Of a DNA stretch of 64,000 nt, positions 53,625 to 61,645 are shown piece by piece. Origin of the DNA: Desulfobulbus oligotrophicus (GTDB lineage Bacteria; Desulfobacterota; Desulfobulbia; Desulfobulbales; Desulfobulbaceae); assembly GCF_016446285.1 (NCBI RefSeq), contig NZ_CP054140.1:2275501-2339500 (forward strand), written 5' to 3'. The first letter of the stretch is position 1; every line of letters starts with the position of its first letter. A program made the position numbers and the translations under genes. Below the pieces are notes generated by a model. That model was given only the letters and a program-made list of their open reading frames with translations. It was not told the DNA's origin and searched no databases.

Positions 53625-54092
53625 CTATTTATGGTAGTTATGGCCTGCTATAATCGTACAGGCACGGTAGAGCTGTTCCAGTAAGATCATGCGCGTCATC
53701 TCGTGAGTAAAGGTCAGATGCGAAAGAGAGAGGATCTGATCAGCCCGATGCAGCACTGACGAGTGGAGGCCCGAATACCCTCCAATAAAGAAACAGATTA
53801 AGCCCAATCCCTGGTGACGCCATCGGTTCAACATACCTGCCAACTCTTCTGAAGTTACACTGATACCTTTGGGATCCAACGCTATACAGAAATTTGCCGT
53901 TGTCGCCTGCTCAAGCAGTTGTACAGCCTCAGCAGCTCTTATGGCTTCATCTGTTGTCTTCCGGCGACGCTGTTCGCGAAGCACTGGTAATTCAACGGTT
54001 AGAAAACGGTTAAGGCGAATCGTGTATTCACGGATAGCGCTATCGAGAAAAGATTCTTTTGTTTTACCGAGCAGGGGGATCAGCAGTTTCAT
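53625..54092 (-). CDS. rlmH: 23S rRNA (pseudouridine1915-N3)-methyltransferase
   Basis: This SPOUT methyltransferase acts on the 70S ribosome. It is 155 residues: N-terminal KLLIPLLGKTKESFLDSAIREYTIRL (in order), FCIALDPKGISVTSEELA, CFFIGGYSGLHSSVL, and the knot end LSLSHLTFTHEMTRMILLEQ, with final YH-Y. The stop-to-start overlap with the YkgJ-type gene is 4 bases, so the two are coupled. Confidence 0.94.
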   Translation of the reverse strand: MKLLIPLLGKTKESFLDSAIREYTIRLNRFLTVELPVLREQRRRKTTDEAIRAAEAVQLLEQATTANFCIALDPKGISVTSEELAGMLNRWRHQGLGLICFFIGGYSGLHSSVLHRADQILSLSHLTFTHEMTRMILLEQLYRACTIIAGHNYHK

Positions 54093-54523
54093 CCGTTCTG
54101 CTCATCCGCACGCTCATGTTGTCGCAGAGCTTGAAAGATGTGGGAAAATTCTTTGTAGGAGAGAGTTTTTTTTATCCCGGGACAGGATGCGGCAATCGTG
54201 TGAAAGTTGCTTTCATCACTGAGTATACTGGGGTGCAGCGGCCACTGCCGACAACGCCATGGTCGCCCTTCATGAACAGTACAACCCTGGGTCGGGTCAT
54301 AAAAAATACAATGACCATCCCGCACCTGCATCTGCACCTCTGTTCCGGTTATTCGCCAGTACTGTTGAGCAGTCTCTTCACGACTCAATCCGAGCACCCG
54401 GACCATCCGTTCTTGATCTTTTGCATCCAGGCTGACTGTTGTTTCACCCTGGCAGCAAAAACCACAGCGTGTACAGGAGAAAATGTCGGAGAGCTGATAC
54501 TCAGGTTCTGTTTCTTTACTCAT
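54089..54523 (-). CDS. YkgJ family cysteine-cluster protein
   Basis: This is a 144-residue protein of the zinc/iron-chelate binding YkgJ family. Cysteines cluster in SCTRCGFCCQGETTVSLD, CIFYDPTQGCTVHEGRPWRC and a final SCPG. Such proteins are proposed to bind an Fe-S cluster; the biological role is unknown. The ATG at 54523 is one option; a GTG at 54568 adds 15 residues. It overlaps rlmH by 4 bases. Confidence 0.8.
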   Translation of the reverse strand: MSKETEPEYQLSDIFSCTRCGFCCQGETTVSLDAKDQERMVRVLGLSREETAQQYWRITGTEVQMQVRDGHCIFYDPTQGCTVHEGRPWRCRQWPLHPSILSDESNFHTIAASCPGIKKTLSYKEFSHIFQALRQHERADEQNG

Positions 54524-54580
54524 AATAAAAAAATCGTCGATCCAGGTGGCATCAACGGTATTGTGCACATTTTTTCAACT

Positions 54581-55141
54581 TTAAGCGCTACCCATGATAT
54601 CGCCGAATATCGTAATATCAATGCCAAAAATCTGTGCAGCTTTTTTCCACTTCTGCTCATCAGGGGTATGAAAGAGCACGTTAAGATCACCAGGAACTGT
54701 CAGCCAACTGTTATCCATCAGCTCCCCTTCAAGTTGCCCGGCACCCCAACCCGCATATCCAAGAAAAAAAAGAAAATGACCGGGTCCCTGCCCAAGAGAG
54801 ATATCTTCAAGTAATCTCGAATCACGGCTTAAATACACACCAGACTTGATCTCGATTGCATACCGATCCGGTATTTCAGCAGCATAAAGGATAAATCCAG
54901 CATCCATATCAACAGGTCCGCCCATATAGACTGCCGGAAGTGGCCCGTTTGGGATTGTCAGGTTGGACCCATGCAGAATATCAAGCAGCGTAATCTCAGG
55001 ATTTGGGTTATTTATGACTAACCCCATTGCCCCCTCTTCGTTATGGGCACAGAGATAAATCACCTGTTCCTGAAACCTTGGATCCGGCATCTGTGGGGTT
55101 GAGATGAGAAAATGTCCAGCCAAACTCTCCATAGCATTCAA
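54581..55141 (-). CDS. algH: YqgE/AlgH family (UPF0301) protein
   Basis: This is a 186-residue protein with family motifs AGHFLISTPQMPDPRFQEQV, YLCAHNEEGAMGLVINNPNP, VYMGGPVDMDAGFILY and FFLGYAGWGAGQLEGELMDN. Family members were linked to alginate regulation in Pseudomonas, but the biochemical role is unclear. It probably starts a transcription unit with the ykgJ-type and rlmH genes. Confidence 0.9.
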   Translation of the reverse strand: MNAMESLAGHFLISTPQMPDPRFQEQVIYLCAHNEEGAMGLVINNPNPEITLLDILHGSNLTIPNGPLPAVYMGGPVDMDAGFILYAAEIPDRYAIEIKSGVYLSRDSRLLEDISLGQGPGHFLFFLGYAGWGAGQLEGELMDNSWLTVPGDLNVLFHTPDEQKWKKAAQIFGIDITIFGDIMGSA

Positions 55142-55303
55142 CAGATATCAATAGTGTTACGGAAAAAGTTGCTTATCAACGAGCAGGCAAGGTCAGCGTT
55201 TTACAATCTGTCCGTCATCACTGTTGCTCACTCATTGTCCATCCGTTACAGTCTAATCGTTGCCAGGGAAACAATCAACCATCCAGAATAAAAGGTGCTG
55301 AAT

Positions 55304-55501
55304 ATGAATACAAGATCACCAGTACAATCAAAGTCCGACAGATTGAAAAAGGCCCTTGTGTGGATGGCGGAACACCTGGAAACACATCCGGAAAAAAAAC
55401 GTGCAGCGGTTTTACAGGAAGCTGAGTTACGTTTTGATCTCACCCCGGTAGAATGTGAGTTTCTTAACACCCATTTCAGCTCAACATCAACAACGGCATA
55501 A
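55304..55501 (+). CDS. Small conserved-looking protein of unknown function
   Basis: This is a 65-residue helical protein from ATG 55304 with an AAGGTG ribosome site. It contains SDRLKKALVWMAEHLETHP, RAAVLQEAELRFDLTP and a C-terminal EFLNTHF. The pattern of a helix followed by LTPxxxEFL resembles small proteins found in related sulfate reducers, but I know no function. It stands alone between algH and the histidine kinase, which is convergent. Confidence 0.6.
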   Translation: MNTRSPVQSKSDRLKKALVWMAEHLETHPEKKRAAVLQEAELRFDLTPVECEFLNTHFSSTSTTA

Positions 55502-55554
55502 AACGCTCTCTCCCCTGCTTCATGCAACCTTGTACTAACAAAAACGGATGCAGG

Positions 55555-57546
55555 TCAGATGGTTGAGTTTGACCGGGATACCGGCAGGTGAATGGTGACC
55601 GTTGTCCCAGTCCCCGGCTCACTTTCCAGGTCGATAGTCCCCCCGTGATCAGCAATAATTTTTTGTGAAATGGCAAGCCCGATACCGGTCCCATTCGGCT
55701 TGGTTGTGAAATAAGGATAGAAAACCTGTGGCAGGGAGTCTGAAGATACGCCGGCGCCGGTATCAGAGATCCGTAATTCAACCCCCCTGTGATCATCTGT
55801 GCTGACAAGCCTCACCGTCAATACACCGCCATCCTCCATGGCTTGCAAGGCATTTAACAAAACATTCATAACCACCTGCTGAATGCGATCGGTATCCACC
55901 GGGACGGGTGGAAGCTCCGGTTGTACATCCAGGTGGACAACAATATGATTGTCGGTCGCCTCTGTTCTGATCAGATCCACACTTTTTTCAAGCAATGCCG
56001 CTAAATTCACCGGTGCCAGCCTAAGTGTGGACGGCCGGGTAAAGCTCAGCATCTCGGTGATGGTTCTGTTCATGCGTTCGGTTTCCTGTATCAGGAGATC
56101 GGCGGTGTTCTGTTCCTTGCTGCCAACGGGAAACTTGTTTTTAAGCAGCAGCGCCAATCCTTTGATCGAACTCAAGGGGTTACGCACCTCATGAGCGACA
56201 CCGCCGGCCATCCGCCCAATGGCAGCAAGGCGTTCACTTTCACGCATCCGCTGCTCCAATGATTTAATCTCTGTAACATCGGAGATGAGCAGTACTTTCC
56301 CCATATATTTTTGTTCACTGTCTGTGATCGTCAGGACGTGACATAACAGTTCGTAGCGTCTGTTGTTTAAAAAAAGGCGCACGTTGTTTTCTGTTTGAAT
56401 ATCCGTCTGATCTCTGGATATCGTGGCATCGGTGCTGAAAAATGTAGCTAGCTGAACAGGCAAAACCTCCTTGGGATGTTTCCGGAGGACCACCTCTTTT
56501 TCAATCCCGATCAACTGGGAGACAGCCCCGTTCCAGGTGGCAATACGTCCTGAAGTATCAACGGCAATGATGCCGACAGGCAGTTTAGTAATAAGCAGGG
56601 AAGTGAACGCTTGAACATCGTTCAGTGTCTTTTGAGAGATACGAAATCCTTGAACAGTGAGCAGAGAAAACCAGCCGCCAAGCCCAACTAGCAGCATGGC
56701 CAGGGACAGCATAAAAATTTGCATGCGTAAACGGGCAAGCGTCCGGTCAAACTCCTTCATTTCCAGGCCAACCACCACATAATACTGTACTCTTGCAGAC
56801 GACATCTTAGGAGACCTGTGAAACGGTGGGCGGCGTGACTCAGGATCCTGGAACCACGCACCGATACTATCCTGACGTCGCTCCCACATCGGCCGAATCG
56901 GTGGTGGAGTGAGTGTCGGAAAAAACGGGGTGAACGGACGTATTGCCTCAAATATTCGACCAGAATCGGCGGTGCTGTGAATACGATGGTTCAGTCGAGG
57001 CTGTTTGTCCATGAACTGTAATTGCTCTGTCTGGACCGGCAAAGCTTCGACAACACCTATTCGGGCATGATTGCTGTGGGCAATTATTTTACCCTTTTCA
57101 TCAATCAGCGAAACAAAATACAGTTCAGGATCTTCACCCAGATGATCGATAACTCGCTGGACATGGTCAGTCCATGGCGAAACACTCCAATGGTCTTTAC
57201 GTAGATCATTGAAGTGGGAAGAGCGTGCCCCGGAGTGCACTACCCGCATCAAGGTTGCCGCTTTCTGGAGCATGGCGTCTGTCATTAATCGTTCTTCCAA
57301 CCTTAAATTATGAAAGGCAAAGGTAACAACAATGACGATCAGTAACCCGGCTGCCGCTGCCAATAACCAGGGTGAAGAGAACAAAAACGATCGTGTCCGC
57401 ATTGTTTTCCAGAAACGTGAGCGCATACCAAGACGATTTGCAAAAAATGAACCTGGTAACAATTCTTGTGCCTTGCCCTCCTCTGGATCGGTGTCCAGAG
57501 TACCGTTTGTCGTCGGTATGGAATATCTTGTATATTTTTTACTCAC
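55555..57546 (-). CDS. Two-component sensor histidine kinase, ZraS/AtoS-like
   Basis: This is an inner-membrane kinase of 663 residues. TM1 lies near 58-80 and TM2 near 276-297, with a periplasmic sensor domain of about 195 residues between them. A PAS domain (about 320-430; LPVGIIAVDTSGRIATWNG) is followed by HisKA with H452 in AGGVAHEVRNPLSSIKGLA and HATPase_c with N-box (NVLLNALQAMEDGG) and G-boxes (DTGAGVSSD and TGIGLAIS). The order matches ZraS/AtoS-type kinases that partner with sigma-54 activators, yet no response regulator is in the window. It is divergent from a ZraP-like gene, which strengthens the ZraS reading. Confidence 0.85.
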   Translation of the reverse strand: MSKKYTRYSIPTTNGTLDTDPEEGKAQELLPGSFFANRLGMRSRFWKTMRTRSFLFSSPWLLAAAAGLLIVIVVTFAFHNLRLEERLMTDAMLQKAATLMRVVHSGARSSHFNDLRKDHWSVSPWTDHVQRVIDHLGEDPELYFVSLIDEKGKIIAHSNHARIGVVEALPVQTEQLQFMDKQPRLNHRIHSTADSGRIFEAIRPFTPFFPTLTPPPIRPMWERRQDSIGAWFQDPESRRPPFHRSPKMSSARVQYYVVVGLEMKEFDRTLARLRMQIFMLSLAMLLVGLGGWFSLLTVQGFRISQKTLNDVQAFTSLLITKLPVGIIAVDTSGRIATWNGAVSQLIGIEKEVVLRKHPKEVLPVQLATFFSTDATISRDQTDIQTENNVRLFLNNRRYELLCHVLTITDSEQKYMGKVLLISDVTEIKSLEQRMRESERLAAIGRMAGGVAHEVRNPLSSIKGLALLLKNKFPVGSKEQNTADLLIQETERMNRTITEMLSFTRPSTLRLAPVNLAALLEKSVDLIRTEATDNHIVVHLDVQPELPPVPVDTDRIQQVVMNVLLNALQAMEDGGVLTVRLVSTDDHRGVELRISDTGAGVSSDSLPQVFYPYFTTKPNGTGIGLAISQKIIADHGGTIDLESEPGTGTTVTIHLPVSRSNSTI

Positions 57547-57654
57547 GCTTCACTCCCTCTCCGGGTAAAAATGGAACAATCCATCCCTGTTATGCCTTGT
57601 CCAGTCTTTTAAGAAAAAGTCAGTAAAACAACATCATGTATCTTTAATGCAAAC

Positions 57655-57670
57655 TGGTATGGTAATCGCT
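57655..57670 (+). promoter_or_regulatory. Sigma-54-type promoter of the ZraP-like gene
   Basis: TGGTAT-N5-TCGCT keeps the invariant GG (57656-57657) and GC (57668-57669) at the spacing of the -24/-12 consensus TGGCAC-N5-TTGCA. The predicted start of transcription lies about 40 bases before the ZraP-like ATG. E. coli zraP is sigma-54 dependent and activated by ZraR, so the find fits the neighbours. Confidence 0.6.
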
Positions 57671-57722
57671 TTAAGTCATGCAAGTCGATATTTTCATATC
57701 ACCCGTGAACAGGAGAACTTTC

Positions 57723-58184
57723 ATGAAACTGAACATGCTTTCAAAAAAAATTGTGGCGGCAACCATTTTTACCAGTGCTTTGACCTTGGCCATGAGTCAG
57801 GCGGCCATGGCAGAATCCGCACAACCGACTTCCCCTGGTGGAGCAGCGGATGCAGGTCCGGAGAAGTTGGTCAGTCGGGTGCAGATGCACACAGAAATGC
57901 AAAGAGTGCACGATAAATTTCTTGATGACACTGTGACAATTCGAAAAGAACTTGCTGAAAAAAAGGCTGTTATGCGCGCACTGTTAAATGCAGGAGCCCC
58001 GGATACAGTTAAAGCCTCACAAATTGCCGCGGAGATTTTTGACCTGCAGGAAAATCTCCGCGTCAAGGCTAAAGAAGCTGGTCTCCCCTTCCCGCTCTCC
58101 GGAATGGGATGGGGCCCGGACTATATGTCCTGTCAAGGGTCCACGGGAAAAGGTCCGATGGGGCGACATCATCGTTTTAAATAA
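57723..58184 (+). CDS. ZraP-like periplasmic heavy-metal/stress sensor protein
   Basis: This is a secreted protein of 153 residues from ATG 57723 (AGGAG upstream). A Sec signal spans about 1-30 (LSKKIVAATIFTSALTLAMS, cleaved after AMA). The mature part is helical and follows ZraP/CpxP/Spy family character: HDKFLDDTVTIRKELAEKKA, VMRALLNAG and AAEIFDLQENLRVKAKEA. The C-terminus is rich in Gly, Met, Cys and His (GMGWGPDYMSCQG; RHHRF) and could bind metal. It probably signals zinc or envelope stress to the divergent kinase. Confidence 0.82.
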   Translation: MKLNMLSKKIVAATIFTSALTLAMSQAAMAESAQPTSPGGAADAGPEKLVSRVQMHTEMQRVHDKFLDDTVTIRKELAEKKAVMRALLNAGAPDTVKASQIAAEIFDLQENLRVKAKEAGLPFPLSGMGWGPDYMSCQGSTGKGPMGRHHRFK

Positions 58185-58215
58185 TTACTGACTCCCCCTC
58201 GTTAACATCCCCCCG

Positions 58216-58256
58216 AACGCCCTGGCGGTCCCCCTCCTTGCCGCTGGGGCGTTTTT
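58216..58256 (+). terminator. Terminator after the ZraP-like gene
   Basis: AACGCCCTGGCGG (58216-58228) pairs with CCGCTGGGGCGTT (58241-58253), 13 pairs with two wobbles, over a 12-base loop. The strand continues into TTTTT. It lies between the convergent zraP-like and priA genes. Confidence 0.88.
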
Positions 58257-58271
58257 CCATCTGTCCTGTTA

Positions 58272-60590
58272 TCACATCATATTCTCCGGATCGACATCAA
58301 TACTCATTGTCACTGAACTAGGGCAGATCCGTTTTTTTTCAGAGGACAGGGCTTCACATAATGCGTGCAACAGGGGTGAAGAAGGACTCTTGAGCAGCAG
58401 CTGCCAGCGTATATGATTTTTGAGCTTGGGAAGAGGTGAAGGTGACGGCCCTAAAATTTCCACCTGACCATGCTGGTGCTGTTGCCGTAAAAAAGATGCG
58501 CTCTGTCTTGCCGCTTCTTCCACCTGTTTTTCCCGTAAACCACTGAAGCGGATGTTGACCAGTCTCGAAAAAGGAGGATAACCAAGGGGCCGGCGGACAG
58601 CAGTTTCCGAGGTGAAAAATGCCTGATAATCCTGATTCTGAGCCAGAACAATGCTGTAGTGGTGTGGTTGATAGGTCTGGACGATGACTCTGCCCCTGTC
58701 TTCTCCCCTACCCGCTCTGCCTGTTACCTGAGCCAGCAGAGCAAAGGTGCGTTCAGCAGATTTGTAATCCGGCATCCCCAGTCCGGAATCAGCCCAAATA
58801 ACCCCCACCAGGGTAATGTGCGGAAAATGCAGGCCTTTGGCGATCATCTGCGTGCCGATCAAGATATCAATTTCACGCGCCTGGATTTTTTGCAGGACCT
58901 TCAGATAATAATTGCGTTTGACAGCGGTATCACTATCAAGGCGTGCCACTCTGGCTTCGGGAAACAACTGTTTTACCTCCTCTTCGACCCGCTCCGATCC
59001 AATCCCCATACCAGTTATCCGGGGCGAGTGACAGACAGGACAGATGGTATGAACAGGCTGGCCGGCACCGCAATAATGACAGAGGAGACGGTTGTTTTTC
59101 CGATGCAGCGTCAAGGAAACATGACAGTGCTGACATTGGAGGATAAATCCGCAATCACGGCAGAGCATAAAGGGTGAAAAACCTCGCCTGTTGACAAACA
59201 GAAGGCTTTGTTTGCCCTGATGGAGAGTTTCCGCCACAGCACGTATCAGTTCATCAGAAAAGGCAAGATCAGGCCGGGAACGTTTTGTGGTGGTCAGATC
59301 AACAATTTCAACCAAAGGCAGTGCCTGTTCTTTAACCCGTGTGGTCATTGTTAACAGGGTATATTTATCCTGCATACTGTGGAAATAACTCACCACAGAA
59401 GGAGTGGCCGAACCGAGTATAACCGGACAGCCGGTCATCTTGGCTCGTAACACCGCCAGGTCACGGGCATTATAACGCAACCCGTCTTCCTGTTTATAGG
59501 CCGGCTCGTGTTCCTCATCAACTATGATCACCCCGATATTTTCTAATGGTGCAAAAACAGCAGAACGGGCCCCAAGCACCACTGATACCTTACCGGAGCG
59601 CACTGCCTGCCACTGATCAAATCGCTGCCCATCAGATAAACCACTATGTAAAATAGCGAGTTGCGCACCGAAACGGGCATAAAAATGAGATTCAAGTTGG
59701 GCGGCAAGGGCAATTTCAGGCACCAGGATCAACGCTGTTTTGCCAAGATCCAGAGCATGCTGCACTGTTTGCAGGTAGACTTCTGTCTTGCCGCATCCCG
59801 TCACACCATGGAGCAGAAACGGAGAGAAGTTGCCGGTTGCAAGGGTCGGTAACACCGTCTCAAGAACGGCCTTTTGCTCCCTGGTCAGCTGTACAGGTCG
59901 AAGGGGTGTCTCCATTACCCGGCTGAAGGGATCACGGATGACCTGTTCATCGGTTTCTTCAAGAATACCGAGCTCACAGAGTCTTCGCAAACGTGGTGAG
60001 GCTCCGGGATACTGCCTTGTAATGAGCAGGCGGTCTATGGGGTGTTGTTCATGTTCACAAAAAATAGAGAGAAAAAGCTGCAGGGTCTTTTTTTCGGCAG
60101 GCTTCAGAGTAATCGAATAATTGCGTTGCAGATGGTCAACAACTGCATCGCCACCATGGTCGACTGCTGTGGACAGTTGCGAAAGCAACAGCGGGCCCGG
60201 GCTTATAACCGAACGCATCTTGGCGCGCACCCGCTGACTGCTTCGCGAGCCTGGTGTCAGTGGGATAGCGGTTCGGAGCACCTTGCCGATAGGATACAGA
60301 TAGTACCGGGCAATCCACTGATACAATGGGATCAAAGCGGGAGGGAAGAGTGGCGATTCAAGCAGTACTTCAGCTATTGGTTTAACGGTAAATGGTTGCT
60401 CGTCCAGATTCTGATGGTGGACTACCCCCAAAATATAGCCGACAACCAACCGCTTTCCCAAGGGGACACGAACGCAACAGCCCGTCGGGAGCGGATCAAC
60501 TCTCTCGACGGGCTGGCTATACGTCAGGGTAGTGGCAAGCGGTGCATCAACAGCAACTTCGTAGAGCACAATCGCGCCTTTATATGTCAC
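58272..60590 (-). CDS. priA: Primosomal protein N' (replication restart helicase)
   Basis: PriA reloads the replisome at collapsed forks. It is 772 residues: N-terminal 3'-DNA binding domain (GCCVRVPLGKRLVVGYILGV), helicase core with LLHGVTGCGKTEVYLQTV (Walker A), VDEEHEPAYKQEDGLRY (DEEH), GSATPSV, and the zinc-binding segment CRDCGFILQCQHC...CHYCGAGQPVHTICPVC. LIGTQMIAKGLHFPHITLV and QVTGRAGRGEDRGRV follow. The GTG at 60590 begins 3 bases after the galU stop. Confidence 0.95.
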   Translation of the reverse strand: MTYKGAIVLYEVAVDAPLATTLTYSQPVERVDPLPTGCCVRVPLGKRLVVGYILGVVHHQNLDEQPFTVKPIAEVLLESPLFPPALIPLYQWIARYYLYPIGKVLRTAIPLTPGSRSSQRVRAKMRSVISPGPLLLSQLSTAVDHGGDAVVDHLQRNYSITLKPAEKKTLQLFLSIFCEHEQHPIDRLLITRQYPGASPRLRRLCELGILEETDEQVIRDPFSRVMETPLRPVQLTREQKAVLETVLPTLATGNFSPFLLHGVTGCGKTEVYLQTVQHALDLGKTALILVPEIALAAQLESHFYARFGAQLAILHSGLSDGQRFDQWQAVRSGKVSVVLGARSAVFAPLENIGVIIVDEEHEPAYKQEDGLRYNARDLAVLRAKMTGCPVILGSATPSVVSYFHSMQDKYTLLTMTTRVKEQALPLVEIVDLTTTKRSRPDLAFSDELIRAVAETLHQGKQSLLFVNRRGFSPFMLCRDCGFILQCQHCHVSLTLHRKNNRLLCHYCGAGQPVHTICPVCHSPRITGMGIGSERVEEEVKQLFPEARVARLDSDTAVKRNYYLKVLQKIQAREIDILIGTQMIAKGLHFPHITLVGVIWADSGLGMPDYKSAERTFALLAQVTGRAGRGEDRGRVIVQTYQPHHYSIVLAQNQDYQAFFTSETAVRRPLGYPPFSRLVNIRFSGLREKQVEEAARQSASFLRQQHQHGQVEILGPSPSPLPKLKNHIRWQLLLKSPSSPLLHALCEALSSEKKRICPSSVTMSIDVDPENMM

Positions 60591-60593
60591 CTG

Positions 60594-61475
60594 TCAGCTG
60601 TCTGATTCGGCACAAACGGTTTTCAGGTATTGGCGGAACGAGGGCCCCAGGGTGTTGTGACGAACGGCAAAATCAACAATAGCCTTGAGGTATCCCAGCT
60701 TATCACCGGCGTCATACCGTTTTCCACTGAACTCATACGCATACATATCCCGTTTAATGGAAAGGGCCTGCAAGGCATCTGTTAACTGAATTTCCCCGCC
60801 ATAACCCGGTGTAGTCTTCTCAAGTAACTCAAAGATATCCGGCATCAGCAGATATCGGCCGATAATAGCCATATCAGAATGACTGGTGCCGGGGGCCGGT
60901 TTTTCAATCATCCGGGTTACCTTGTACGTGCACTCCTGATCCACCGGCACCCCTTCGATAATACCATACTGATGGGTTTCATCCATGGGGACGTGCTGAA
61001 CGGCAACAATCGATTCGCCGACCTTGTTGTACAGGTCAATCATCTGCTTGCAACAGGGGACCTTGCTCATAACAAGGTCATCCCCCAGCAAGACCATAAA
61101 CGGCTCATCTCCGACAACATTTCGAGCCATCCAGATGGCGTGCCCCAGGCCGAGCGGTTCTTTTTGGCGAACAGAAACAATATCAATAAGGTTGGAGATG
61201 TTGGTCAGCTCTTCCCGCATCTGCACTTTGTTACGAGCCTTCAAAATGGTATCCAGTTGAAAGTCATAATCAAAATGGTTTTCAATGGCCGATTTACCGA
61301 CACTGGTAATCAGGATGATTTCCTCAATACCGGAGGCCACAGCCTCTTCAACGATATACTGAATTGTCGGACGGTCAACAATGGTGAGCATCTCCTTGGG
61401 GATAGCCTTGGTTGCAGGTAAAAAACGCGTTCCCAATCCGGCAACCGGAATCACTGCCTTTCTGATCGCTTTCAT
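60594..61475 (-). CDS. galU: UTP-glucose-1-phosphate uridylyltransferase
   Basis: This enzyme makes UDP-glucose for LPS, glycogen and other glycans. It is 293 residues: VIPVAGLGTRFLPATKAIPKE (nucleotide binding), DRPTIQYIVEEAVASGIEE, KEPLGLGHAIWMARN, VLLGDDLV and the C-terminal region FSGKRYDAGDKLGYLKA. It is transcribed with priA, 3 bases apart. It is divergent from hrpA across 170 bases. Confidence 0.95.
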   Translation of the reverse strand: MKAIRKAVIPVAGLGTRFLPATKAIPKEMLTIVDRPTIQYIVEEAVASGIEEIILITSVGKSAIENHFDYDFQLDTILKARNKVQMREELTNISNLIDIVSVRQKEPLGLGHAIWMARNVVGDEPFMVLLGDDLVMSKVPCCKQMIDLYNKVGESIVAVQHVPMDETHQYGIIEGVPVDQECTYKVTRMIEKPAPGTSHSDMAIIGRYLLMPDIFELLEKTTPGYGGEIQLTDALQALSIKRDMYAYEFSGKRYDAGDKLGYLKAIVDFAVRHNTLGPSFRQYLKTVCAESDS

Positions 61476-61645
61476 AACTCCTCATTTTCTTCTGGTTGGA
61501 CGTACACTAAAAAACGCTGTTTTATAATTCCATCCGCACCTGCTTCCTGGGCCGGTTTCACGAGATGGATACATTTCAGATGCTGCGTTGATAAAAGTCA
61601 GGTATAAACCCCCTGATTACCCTTCATTTAGGACTATTACTCCGA

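Noticed and set aside
54059-54814. A 251-codon plus-strand frame opposite the ykgJ-type and algH genes
   Set aside because: It runs antisense to two genes with clear family motifs, has a low-complexity lysine run and no family likeness. It is an antisense shadow.
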